NCBI GenBank assembly: GCA_029939615.1
Contig: JAOZSP010000055.1
Coordinates: 1 to 8,962 of the forward strand
Direction: 5' to 3'
DNA from: Candidatus Izemoplasma sp.
GTDB lineage: Bacteria > Bacillota_I > Bacilli_A > Izemoplasmatales > Izemoplasmataceae
Length of the DNA stretch: 8,962 nucleotides
Shown piece by piece: positions 1-7,900 of this stretch. A model generated the notes under the pieces. The model worked only from the letters and a program-made list of their open reading frames with translations, did not search any database and was not told where the DNA came from. The position numbers and the translations under genes were made by a program. The first letter of the stretch is position 1; every line of letters starts with the position of its first letter.

Positions 1-473
1 TTATAAAGGTAATAACTATTTACCCAATTGTCTTCAAACATAACAGCATCGCCGTTTTCATCAAAATAAACCCATATTCTAGGTGTACTATTACTTGATA
101 AATCACCACGTGCATTAGTAGTAGCAATGATTTCTTCCGAAGCAGTATCATTAACTATAAGCCCACCAAATGAAGCCCAATTAACGCCAGGCATTTCACC
201 TAATAATGGGTCAATAACTCCATTACTATTATCATCACTAAAATCTGCAGCATATCTTGCATTACCACCAACAACATGATAGTTGTGTCCGTAGTAAGAT
301 ACGTCCCAGTTTGAATCTCCTACTTTTGCACCAGGGCAAGTAGGTTCTGCATTTAAACATTCAATCTTATCATATGGATATAATTCAACGTCTCCGGTTG
401 CAGCTTGTGGAGAATGTTGTAACCCAAATCCTAAGATTAAAGCAAACATAAATAGTGTTAAAAATCTTTTCAT
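1..473 (-). CDS. Secreted protein of unknown function, C-terminal part beyond the window
   Basis: I do not recognise this gene. ATG at 473-471 follows an AGGAGG box by four bases, and 157 codons read without a stop to the left edge; the TTATAA at the edge is out of frame, so the gene is cut by the window rather than ended. Residues 1-24 form a signal peptide (MKRF, a hydrophobic run to about residue 18, then an Ala-rich site near SPQA-AT), with no lipobox Cys, so the product should be exported and released or held by its missing C-terminus. Two cysteines (C39, C46) could form a disulfide. Residues 80-88 (DDNSNGVID) match the DxNxNGxID calcium loop seen in dockerin, thrombospondin-3 and EF-hand-like proteins; a single copy is only suggestive. 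The rest is rich in Asn, Asp, Gly and aromatic residues, like many extracellular beta proteins. It has its own promoter and is probably not part of the upstream operon. Confidence 0.85.
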   Translation of the reverse strand, partial: MKRFLTLFMFALILGFGLQHSPQAATGDVELYPYDKIECLNAEPTCPGAKVGDSNWDVSYYGHNYHVVGGNARYAADFSDDNSNGVIDPLLGEMPGVNWASFGGLIVNDTASEEIIATTNARGDLSSNSTPRIWVYFDENGDAVMFEDNWVNSYYLY

Positions 474-477
474 AATT

Positions 478-483
478 CCTCCT
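478..483 (-). promoter_or_regulatory. Ribosome binding site of the secreted-protein gene
   Basis: AGGAGG on the minus strand, four bases before the ATG at 473. The match to the 16S anti-Shine-Dalgarno is full although the spacing is short. It fixes the start of the left-edge gene and agrees with the signal peptide beginning there. Confidence 0.8.
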
Positions 484-519
484 TTTATTCTTTTTATTTT
501 TTTTAGTTGATACATAAAT

Positions 520-548
520 AGTTTACACTTACGTGAAAACGCTGTCAA
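520..548 (-). promoter_or_regulatory. Sigma-A-type promoter of the secreted-protein gene
   Basis: Minus strand: a perfect -35 TTGACA (548-543), a 17-base spacer, and TAAACT as -10 (525-520; four of six match TATAAT). Transcription would start near 513, giving a 5' leader of about 40 bases that contains the AGGAGG box. The ideal -35 and spacing make this convincing despite the imperfect -10. It gives the left-edge gene a promoter independent of the three-gene operon. Confidence 0.7.
534..547 (+). promoter_or_regulatory. Putative cre box (CcpA/LacI-family operator) over the promoter
   Basis: TGAAAACGCTGTCA read on the plus strand agrees at every fixed position with the degenerate catabolite-responsive element TGWAANCGNTNWCA. 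It covers most of the -35 box and part of the spacer of the minus-strand promoter, the classic position for repression by a bound LacI-family protein such as CcpA. Expected effect (inference): the secreted protein is shut off when a preferred sugar is present. The site could instead belong to a local LacI-family sugar repressor; no regulator gene is in the window. Confidence 0.6.
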
Positions 549-560
549 TCTAACTCTATA

Positions 561-607
561 AAAATTTTCCTAAAATCATCTTTTTACGATTTTTGGATTT
601 TTTTTTC
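561..607 (-). terminator. Weak, possibly bidirectional intrinsic terminator after the operon
   Basis: Bases 572-577 (AAAATC) pair with 588-593 (GATTTT), extended across one mismatch by CC 569-570 with GG 595-596; the loop is 10 bases. On the minus strand the hairpin lies 26 bases past the stop of the amidase lipoprotein and is followed by AAAATTTTT; on the plus strand it is followed by a nine-T run. The stem is AT-rich and weak, so termination may be partial. It lies between the operon and the next gene's promoter, where a terminator is expected. Confidence 0.45.
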
Positions 608-622
608 AAGTTTTTAGTCCTT

Positions 623-3600
623 CTATCTTACTGTTCCAGGTAAGTAAGTATAGAAGGTTCTGTCTGTAGTAATTCCATCTTCAGTAACGGTAATAGTATA
701 ACTTACTGTAATTGCCCTTTCTGGCATTGCAATAATTCTTCCATGATTATCTAAATAATTTGGATCATTTGATTCAAATACTATCGTAGCATTAGGATAC
801 ATTGTAGCTATTTTGTATTCAACTTCAACAAAAGTCTCAAATAATGGAATTAATCCTGCATTTCTTAAAGTATTTGGACAATCTTTTCCAGTATAATCGT
901 TGTGATACTTGTATTGTGTAATTGGCATATTATTTCTAGTTAGGATATCAACAACTAACTTCGCAGTTCTTTGCCAAGTACGATACATATCTCCATCTTG
1001 ATTAACAGCCATTTCAATACCAATACCATTTCTATTTCCTCCACCTAAATAAGTAATACCATTTTTAACATATCCTTGATCAGCTAATGAAGAGCCATCA
1101 CCTGCGTGATATCCTCTTTCATTTTCAGGTAAACTTTGATAAATGTAAGTATCATCTATTGTATAATGCCAAGAAACCCAAAGAGCGTTTTCAGCTATTG
1201 CATTATTATATAGATAATTAGCGTGTGCCAAAGCTCCTGAACCAGACTTAGTACTTGCGGTATCATGAACTACCACCCAGTAAATATTCTCTGGATTGAA
1301 TTGAGTAAGTCCCGTAGTAAGCGGCTCCATAAGTGCTCCTGGTCTAATACCATAAGATACCGGAACTAATTTAGAATCATTAATTGGCAGAGAGTCTTCA
1401 AAATAGTATCTTGATACACTTTCATATCTTGTATCAGCATAATTAAATTCAAATCCATAAGCAGTCCACGAGTGAGAAGTTGAATAAGATACTTGATTCA
1501 TTGTTAAATAGTCAAGCAAATTAGTATCGTCTAAAGAACTATAAATATAAACGGTATAATCAACAGATACTGTTGGATCACTATCTAGACTAGCTGTAAA
1601 AGTTACAAGTCCTTCACTTAAAGTAATTACATTCCCAAATGAATCAATTGTTGCAACAGCTGAGTTATCAGATGAAAAACTAACAGCTTCGCTTTCAATT
1701 CTAACAGGAAAAACAATTGTATCTAAAGTAAATGTATCCCCAACAATTATAGTATTGAGAATCACACTAGGAACTATCTCAACTCCAGGAGTTGTAATAA
1801 CATTAATAGTCATTACTGTTTTTATGCTTGAATCATATCCTGATCTAACCGTAATTGTAGCTGTACCACTAGTCAAAGGTGTAATTATTCCAGACTGATT
1901 TATTGCCAAAATAGAAGGTGTAGAAGTAATATATTTAATGTTTGGAGAATCCAACTCCATTGGTAAAACACTATATTCAAAAGTATGTGTTTCACCAATA
2001 GTAATCTCTGTTATTGGATTATTAACTATAATTACAACAGGTAAACTTGGATTATAGTCTTCTTCAGTTATAATATGTTCTTCCAATGTGTAAAATCCCC
2101 TTAAATAAAATTCGTCAACGTTATTAAATTTAGTATAATCCATTGTTTCAACACCCCAATAATTCAATGTAAAATCTACTTGATTACCAACATTGGAATA
2201 AGCCGCAATAACGTAATCCGAAGTTGCATTAAATCTAACGATAGCTTCAATTTGTTTTTGATTTTCACCATACATTAAATCAACAATAAAACCTGTCGTA
2301 ACATCATTAATATCATTCCAAAGTATATTGATTTCTGTCACAATATCATATTCACGAGTAGCGTCAACCGCAATCGCAGTTCCTGCACCGTCAATAACAT
2401 TACCTTCAATTAATATAAGTCCACTAATAAAATCCTCTACTCTAATAGCACTATTAGCTAAATTAGTAAATGAATTGTCTGCAATAATAATATTTTCAAT
2501 TCCTGATATTTTCAAGAATGAATCTGTAGCTACAGTGATATCTTCAACTACATTATTAGTAAATACAAAATCACTTATATCGCTTGAGTTAAATATACTT
2601 GAAGCTCCTTGGAATTTAATATTATTAATAGTTACATTATTAGCCGTAACAGTAATAACGCCCTCTATAATTACATCAGATATACCTTCCAAAGTTATTT
2701 CATCAATATTCAATAAAAGATTTTCTTGATATAATCCAGCTGATATATAGATTATTGTACCTACAGGTGAATTAGTAATTGCTTCTCCAATTTCACTAAA
2801 CAATCTTTCACCATAGACAAGATCAACACCCATATAATCATAGGTTTCACCGACTTGTTTTGTACCATCTACAACAGTAACATTTATTACTTCAATCTCA
2901 TAAGTATCAACAATTTCACTATCTAATATAGATGTCGCAATTATTGAAGCAGTTCCAATAGCTATACCTGTTGTTACTCCATATTCATCAACAGTAACAA
3001 CACTAGAATCACTACTTTCCCAAGTAACGCCAGTATATGCACCAACTGGTGAAGGATCAATATTTAGCACTCCATTCATACCAGTAATTAGTATATTGTT
3101 TCCTGTTATTTCAATTTCCTCTGTAAACTTATAAACAGTAATTGTTACTTCTACACTGACTTCATCATCCAGTACCGAAGTAACTGTAATAGTTGCTTCT
3201 CCAAATCTTACAGCTTCCAAATTTCCTTCAGTATCAACAGTAGCAACATCAGGATTTCTTGATTCATATACTAAATCATCATTAGCAGTTGCATCAATGG
3301 TATTAGTATCCCCAACAACCATAACAAATGTATCTTGCACCACTGTTATTACAACTAATCTTTCAACAGTAACTGGGATAATAATTTCAACTGTTTCATC
3401 ATATGTTGAAGTAATAATCAAGTTAGCTATCCCTTCTTCTTTAGCAGTTATCAAACCATCCTCATCAACAACAAAAATATCCATATTTGATGAAGAATAT
3501 ACATACTCATCATTACTAGTAACAACTACTAAATGAGTATCATCCTCAGTTAAAGTTATACTTTCAACATCAGCTGACAAACTAACTATTTTTCTAACAG

Positions 3601-3910
3601 TTATACTGATATCAACACTAACTGAAGCATCAGTTTTTGATGAAACTGATATAATAGTTTCTCCTTCGCCAACTGCAGTAACCAATCCATTTATATCAAC
3701 ACTTACAACTTCAGCATCACCACTCACAAATAAAAGGCCTAATATATCATTAGTTTCTGAATCTATTTGATATGTTTCTCCTTCAATAATCGTTACGTTT
3801 TCCGTAGTTAAATCAATTGTAACTTCTAAAGGATCAATATCTTCATTACATGCCACTAAAGAAAGGCCTATTAGTAGTACCATCATAAAACTCAATATTT
3901 TCTTAATCAT
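623..3910 (-). CDS. Multidomain surface lipoprotein with Big_2 repeats, beta-helix and PGRP/T7-lysozyme-type N-acetylmuramoyl-L-alanine amidase
   Basis: Predicted to cleave the MurNAc-L-Ala bond of peptidoglycan at the cell surface. Residues 1-20 are a lipoprotein signal with lipobox LVAC; C21 is the lipidated residue. Then come four Big_2 Ig-like domains of about 77 residues (29-343), a right-handed parallel beta-helix rich in N/I/V ladders (about 355-620), two more Big_2 domains (about 622-791), a linker, and an Amidase_2 domain (about 876-1030) with a short beta tail to 1095. The zinc ligands fit T7 lysozyme: H882 (VVHDT), H1003 (YHND) and C1011 (KDCP), the last two eight residues apart as in H122/C130; Y916 (SWHY) and K1009 match catalytic Y46 and K128. 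The catalytic site therefore looks complete. The long N-terminal part probably displays the enzyme away from the membrane, and the beta-helix may bind polysaccharide. The gene is last in the operon, 2 bp after its neighbour, with GGAGG inside that neighbour. It ends in TAG. Substrate assignment is from family knowledge; what the beta-helix does is unknown. Confidence 0.9.
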   Translation of the reverse strand: MIKKILSFMMVLLIGLSLVACNEDIDPLEVTIDLTTENVTIIEGETYQIDSETNDILGLLFVSGDAEVVSVDINGLVTAVGEGETIISVSSKTDASVSVDISITVRKIVSLSADVESITLTEDDTHLVVVTSNDEYVYSSSNMDIFVVDEDGLITAKEEGIANLIITSTYDETVEIIIPVTVERLVVITVVQDTFVMVVGDTNTIDATANDDLVYESRNPDVATVDTEGNLEAVRFGEATITVTSVLDDEVSVEVTITVYKFTEEIEITGNNILITGMNGVLNIDPSPVGAYTGVTWESSDSSVVTVDEYGVTTGIAIGTASIIATSILDSEIVDTYEIEVINVTVVDGTKQVGETYDYMGVDLVYGERLFSEIGEAITNSPVGTIIYISAGLYQENLLLNIDEITLEGISDVIIEGVITVTANNVTINNIKFQGASSIFNSSDISDFVFTNNVVEDITVATDSFLKISGIENIIIADNSFTNLANSAIRVEDFISGLILIEGNVIDGAGTAIAVDATREYDIVTEINILWNDINDVTTGFIVDLMYGENQKQIEAIVRFNATSDYVIAAYSNVGNQVDFTLNYWGVETMDYTKFNNVDEFYLRGFYTLEEHIITEEDYNPSLPVVIIVNNPITEITIGETHTFEYSVLPMELDSPNIKYITSTPSILAINQSGIITPLTSGTATITVRSGYDSSIKTVMTINVITTPGVEIVPSVILNTIIVGDTFTLDTIVFPVRIESEAVSFSSDNSAVATIDSFGNVITLSEGLVTFTASLDSDPTVSVDYTVYIYSSLDDTNLLDYLTMNQVSYSTSHSWTAYGFEFNYADTRYESVSRYYFEDSLPINDSKLVPVSYGIRPGALMEPLTTGLTQFNPENIYWVVVHDTASTKSGSGALAHANYLYNNAIAENALWVSWHYTIDDTYIYQSLPENERGYHAGDGSSLADQGYVKNGITYLGGGNRNGIGIEMAVNQDGDMYRTWQRTAKLVVDILTRNNMPITQYKYHNDYTGKDCPNTLRNAGLIPLFETFVEVEYKIATMYPNATIVFESNDPNYLDNHGRIIAMPERAITVSYTITVTEDGITTDRTFYTYLPGTVR
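821..1285 (-). other. Amidase_2 (PGRP/T7 lysozyme-like) catalytic domain
   Basis: About residues 876-1030 of the lipoprotein, close to the roughly 150-residue size of T7 lysozyme. Visible landmarks in order: WVVVHDT (zinc His882), SWHYTID (Tyr916), GIGIEM (core strand) and YHNDYTGKDCP (His1003, Lys1009, Cys1011). All residues expected of an active zinc amidase rather than a non-catalytic recognition PGRP are present, notably the Cys ligand that non-enzymatic PGRPs lack. Confidence 0.88.
1538..2047 (-). repeat. Two Big_2 Ig-like domains between beta-helix and amidase
   Basis: Residues about 622-706 and 707-791 of the lipoprotein. Both show the Big_2 pattern: ITIGETHTFEYSVLP or IIVGDTFTLDTIVFP in the first half, then an A-x-I/V-x-x-x-G-x-I/V turn and a terminal T-I/F-T-V/A strand. 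The 'P' after the second strand (VLP, VFP) is typical of canonical Big_2 and is absent from most of the N-terminal four, so this pair seems to be a different sub-lineage. Confidence 0.75.
2051..2848 (-). other. Right-handed parallel beta-helix domain
   Basis: About residues 355-620 of the lipoprotein. It begins with GERLFSEIGEAI and a GTIIYISAGLYQEN segment, the usual entry to pectate-lyase-like/NosD-type helices ('I-x-x-G-x-Y-x-E'), followed by short rungs dense in Ile, Val and Asn (ITLEGI, VTINNIKF, FVFTNNVVED, IIIADNSFTN, LILIEGNVID). I see no clear catalytic signature of a lyase, so carbohydrate binding or simple spacing is as likely as catalysis. Confidence 0.7.
2882..3826 (-). repeat. 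Four tandem Big_2 domains, 77-residue period
   Basis: Residues 29-105, 106-182, 183-259 and 260-343 of the lipoprotein. The starts of units 2-4 (RKIVSL, ERLVVI, YKFTEE) are exactly 77 residues apart. Each holds a G/D-E/D-T-x-x-I/V strand, a middle V-D-x-x-G-L/N-x-T/E-A turn and a final I-x-V-T/S-S strand followed by a short D-E-V-S-V hairpin. Unit 4 is the most diverged. The array lifts the rest of the protein away from the lipid anchor. Confidence 0.8.
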
Positions 3911-3912
3911 AA

Positions 3913-4962
3913 TTATTTAACCTCCAATAATGTAATAATATTTCCTATCTTATTACGGTATTTGGTTATACCGTTTTCTTCTCTTTTTGGGTGAACTGCA
4001 TTACTTAGCATTACAAATCCTATTCCTTTTTTTCGATCAATCCACATATTACAACCAGTAAATCCTGTATGAACAATTGTATCTTCAAAAGACACATTGT
4101 CTCCCGCAGTTCCACCTTTAGTTGGTTTATCCCAACCAAGTGTCCTCACTAATAAATTACCTGATTTACCTGTATCGGTTTCACGTAATATAAAAAGTTC
4201 GTTTACTGTTTCTTTTTTCAATACTAATTCATCATTATTCAATATCGATAAAATAAATTTAGCGATATCTTTTGATGTTGAAAACAATCCAGCATGTCCA
4301 CTAATACCATTTAATGCATATGATTTTTCGTCATGAACTCTTCCTTGAAGAAGTCCTTTATAAATTTCATCATCTCTATATTCAGTTGGAGCACATAATT
4401 CTTTAATAGGATTATACGAAGAATCTTTCATATTTAAAAGTGAAAAAATAACTTCTTCTGCATATTCATTTAAAGGTTTATTAGTGATTTTCTCAATAAT
4501 AAAGCCTAGTAAAATAAAACCAATATCTGAATAAACAATATGTTTTCCTACTTCATTTATTAATTCAAACTGAAAAACTTTACTAACTACATCTTCTTTA
4601 TTTCTTAATGCCTTTGCATTAGGAATATCTGCGGGTAGTCCTGATGTGTGAGTTAGTAAATGGTAAATAGTTATATCTTGATGTTTAAACATAGGAAGAT
4701 AAACTATCACTTTTGAATCAAGTGATAGTTTATTTTCTTCTATTAATTTCATTATCATTGTTGTTGTACATATAACTTTTGTTAATGAAGCACAATCATA
4801 TATTTCATTTCCTTGATTATGTATCTTTTGTGGATAAGTTTGTTTATATCCTACAAAGTCAGAATGAAGTAAGCCATCTTTATTCACAATTGCATAACTT
4901 GCTCCAGGAAAGTGATTATTTTTCACTCCTTTTGATAGCAGTTCTCTAATCTCTTCAAACAT
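3913..4962 (-). CDS. Beta-lactamase-family serine hydrolase, AmiE/YbbE-like (possible MurNAc-L-Ala amidase)
   Basis: 349 residues spanning one complete class-C beta-lactamase/PBP-like domain. Catalytic motifs: S59-L-T-K62 (SxxK, nucleophile and base), Y144-S-D (YxN position) and H298-T-G (KTG position). The family-specific blocks HLLTHTSGLP, a GRVHDEKSYALNGISGHAG segment at 207-225, TLGWDKP, HTGFTG and NAVHP resemble the B. subtilis AmiE (YbbE) group, whose founder removes peptide from MurNAc in muropeptide rescue; related proteins are esterases, so substrate is inferred. The N-terminus (MFEEIRELL) has no signal peptide or membrane segment, so the enzyme should be cytoplasmic, unlike both neighbours and unlike exported relatives. 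A longer start is not possible without running into the preceding stop region. It begins 2 bp after the glycosidase gene with only a poor GAAAG 14 bases upstream, so it probably depends on coupling. Its product may process imported muropeptides. Confidence 0.88.
   Translation of the reverse strand: MFEEIRELLSKGVKNNHFPGASYAIVNKDGLLHSDFVGYKQTYPQKIHNQGNEIYDCASLTKVICTTTMIMKLIEENKLSLDSKVIVYLPMFKHQDITIYHLLTHTSGLPADIPNAKALRNKEDVVSKVFQFELINEVGKHIVYSDIGFILLGFIIEKITNKPLNEYAEEVIFSLLNMKDSSYNPIKELCAPTEYRDDEIYKGLLQGRVHDEKSYALNGISGHAGLFSTSKDIAKFILSILNNDELVLKKETVNELFILRETDTGKSGNLLVRTLGWDKPTKGGTAGDNVSFEDTIVHTGFTGCNMWIDRKKGIGFVMLSNAVHPKREENGITKYRNKIGNIITLLEVK
3921..3925 (-). promoter_or_regulatory. Ribosome binding site of the amidase lipoprotein, inside the preceding gene
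   Basis: GGAGG on the minus strand lies ten bases before ATG 3910 and within the last codons (Leu-Glu-Val-Lys) of the serine hydrolase gene. Stop and start are two bases apart, so terminating ribosomes can restart here: translational coupling is expected. Confidence 0.75.
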
Positions 4963-4964
4963 TA

Positions 4965-7900
4965 TTATAAGTTAAACTTTCTATATATATATAATATAGC
5001 TCCACCAAACGCTGCAAGTAAAACAACAAATGAACTACTTAAATTTACTGATGAAAAACAACCCGTTTTCTTAGTAAATTCTCTCAAAACACATTCGCCT
5101 TCTACTAAATCGTATTCACTATCACATACAGGCTCGTTATCAACACATTCACCGTCTACAAGTGTTTGGTCTGTTTCGCAAACAGGATCATTATCAACAC
5201 ATTCACCATCAATAAGTGTTTGATCTGTTTCACAAACTGGTGGGTTATCTATACATTCACCATCAATAAGTGTTTGGTCTGTTTCACATACTGGTGGATT
5301 GTCTACACATTCGCCATCAATTAATGTTTGATCAACTTCACATGTAGGAGCTACATATTTTTCAACATCACTTTCCCAAGGGAATGTAGCGTACTCTGTC
5401 CAATAGTAATTATTTAAACGTTCAATTGCTTGAACAACTTCATCATCATAACTTAACAAAGTATTATAAGTGAAGAAAGAACTACCAATAACACTATCAT
5501 ATTGTGAGATATAGCGTAACTGTTCTAATAATTCATTATCATCAGTCCATGTATCAGCATCATAGCGATAGAAACCGTGACCAATAATTAAATCAACACC
5601 ACTATCTTCACATAACTCTGCCCACCAATCAACTAAGTCAGCAAACGGTGCAGCACTATGCTCAAATTCCCAGTATAATTGTGGAAGAATATAATGAAGC
5701 CATCCTTCTTCAACCCACTTTTTAGAATCGGCATATTGATCTTTATAACTTTGAAGAGCGTATGGTGATGTATTTGAACCATCAGTTCCTCCTGATGCCC
5801 AAATACCAAATGGACTAATTCCAAATTTTACGTTTTTGTCATTAGAAGTATTATGAGTTTCAATTATATTAAATATATCTTCAACTATAGTATTTACATT
5901 TTCACGACGCCAGTCATCTAAAGATTGTCCAGGTAATTTATTGTCATTATATGTTTCTGCGTCTTCTGTATCATACATTCCGTTATAACTATAGAAGTAA
6001 TCATCAAAATGAATACCATCAATATCATATCTAGATATTAATTCTGAAATAACATTTTTTATGTAAGCTTGAACTTGTGCTTCTCCAGGATTTAAAATTA
6101 ACTTACCTTGTTTATCAGAAATAACAAAATCTGGATTTTGTTTCGCAAAGTTATCATCATGAAGTAAAGCTAGTTGTGATTCTTTTGAAGTAGTTCCTGT
6201 AGATACACGATAAGGGTTAAGCCAAGCGTGAACCTCAATTCCTCTTAGATGAGCTTCGTCAATTAAGAATTCAAGAACATCCCAACCAGGATCTACACCT
6301 TCAACACCTGTAAGATATCTTGAAAACGGTGCATAAGAAGACGGATAAAATGCATCATTCATCGGTCTAACTTGGAAGAATATCGTATTAAAATTATTAG
6401 CTTCTACCACATCTAATATTCTGATTAATTTTGCTTTATAATCAGCTTCTGATGTATGGTAACCAATATCAATGCTTCCAACTGTCGCAACCCAAACGGC
6501 GCGGATTTCTTCAGTTTTCTCAGTATATTCAGTTGGTAACACAATTGGATTAGAAGTATCATAATAATTTACAATATTTCCACCTCTAATCACATTTACA
6601 GTATGCTCATTAGGTGGTATTTTGACTTTTATTCTTTCATCTTGTACATCTGACTCGTTTAATGCTTGATCTACAGTGTAATATTCTATGGTATATGTTG
6701 CACTAAAAACAATCAGAAGTTCTTCTGAATACTCTGTCCATCCAGACCATGTAGATCCATTATGAAGTCTAAACATTATGTCATTATTAGTATCATCAGT
6801 TATTAATTCAACTGAAATTTCTTCAGTGTAATATGTTCCGTCAAACGTCCCAACTATATCAATTGTTGGATTATTTGGATCTGTTAAATCAATATTTATA
6901 GTATCACTAAATTCAGTTCCACAAGCATCATCATTCTTATAATAGACAACATATTGTCCTTCTGTTGCAAAACTTAAAGGTGTTGTATAAGTATTCCAAG
7001 CACCATCATTTATCTTATATAAAACAGTAGGACTATCAGAGCTTAATGTAACTGTTGCATCTTGATAGTATGGATCATTTCCTGTTCCGGTAATATTTAA
7101 TTCAGGATCAGCATAACACTCAGATTGTGTCGTAACTGATAGTATCTCAATTGCTGATTCTGTTCCAGTAGCGTCAATCGTTTTTGCCCGTATATAATAT
7201 GACCCAGAATCATCTAAAGTAATTGGTCCTGTATATAAAACCCATTCTCCAACAGATCCATGATTAATAGCAACATATATCGTCTCAGTAGCATCAATTG
7301 TTATTACTGAGTCAACAACGTAATTATCACCAATTGTGTCGCCTGTTATTGTTATTACTGGCACATCAGAATTTATCGTAATAATATTTATGTTAACACT
7401 ACTAATTAAACTTTCTTCAAGTGAAGCGTCAACCGCCTTTGTATATAACACATTATTTCCACTAACAAATTCTACTGGTGTAGAATACAAAACCCAATCA
7501 CCAGTACCAATTTTATAATAAATATCTTCTGTTGAAGTAAGTGTAACTGTTACATCACTTGTATAAGAATCTCCTTCTTTTGTCCCCGTAATATTTATAT
7601 TTGGTGCATCAACGTTACTTGTTTGCCAAACACTCGTTGGTGTTGTAGTCCAATAATCATTAACAACATCCGTCATTTGAGATTTATCTAAATATGATGC
7701 TGAATACATCATACTTCCGACAATTTCAGGGTGTTTTTGGTTATAACGAAGTTGCTCGTTTATTTCTAAAGCTTCCCAATTATATAGTTCAGCACTTGAT
7801 ATTCCATGCCCAATAATCAAATCAACATTAGTTCCTCTTGTAATACTAGCCCACCAATCAACAACATCAGCATAAGGCGCAGTTCCATGCGTAAATTCCC

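Noticed and set aside
2328..2729. Open frame of 133 codons on the plus strand
   Set aside because: It lies antisense to the beta-helix domain, has a low-complexity Ile/Ser/Thr composition mirroring the Asn/Ile/Val codons opposite, and has no ribosome site.
3297..3536. Open frame of 79 codons on the plus strand
   Set aside because: Antisense to Big_2 domains; Thr/Ser/Val-rich composition is the complement of the repeat codons, and no RBS or known motif is visible.
623..3910. Phage endolysin or bacteriocin reading of the amidase gene
   Set aside because: A lipobox signal, six Big_2 domains and an operon with sugar-hydrolase genes point to a resident surface protein; no holin, phage or immunity gene is nearby.
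4097..4336. Open frame of 79 codons on the plus strand
   Set aside because: Antisense to the conserved C-terminal half of the serine hydrolase, with no RBS and no recognisable domain.
3913..4962. Antibiotic-resistance class C beta-lactamase
   Set aside because: The motif context (GRVHDEK, GHAGLFST, HTGFTG) is that of AmiE-like hydrolases, there is no signal peptide, and the neighbours are wall or sugar hydrolases.
5091..5342. Regular 54-bp repeats considered as a CRISPR array
   Set aside because: Units are contiguous, in frame, without spacers, and encode a clean Cys-rich protein repeat.
5633..5824. Second open frame of 63 codons on the minus strand within GHL10 copy 2
   Set aside because: It is another frame of a strongly conserved domain, and His-rich content comes from shifted reading of the real codons.
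7336..7518. Open frame of 60 codons on the plus strand
   Set aside because: Antisense to the Ig-like repeats with no start signal; explained by codon composition.
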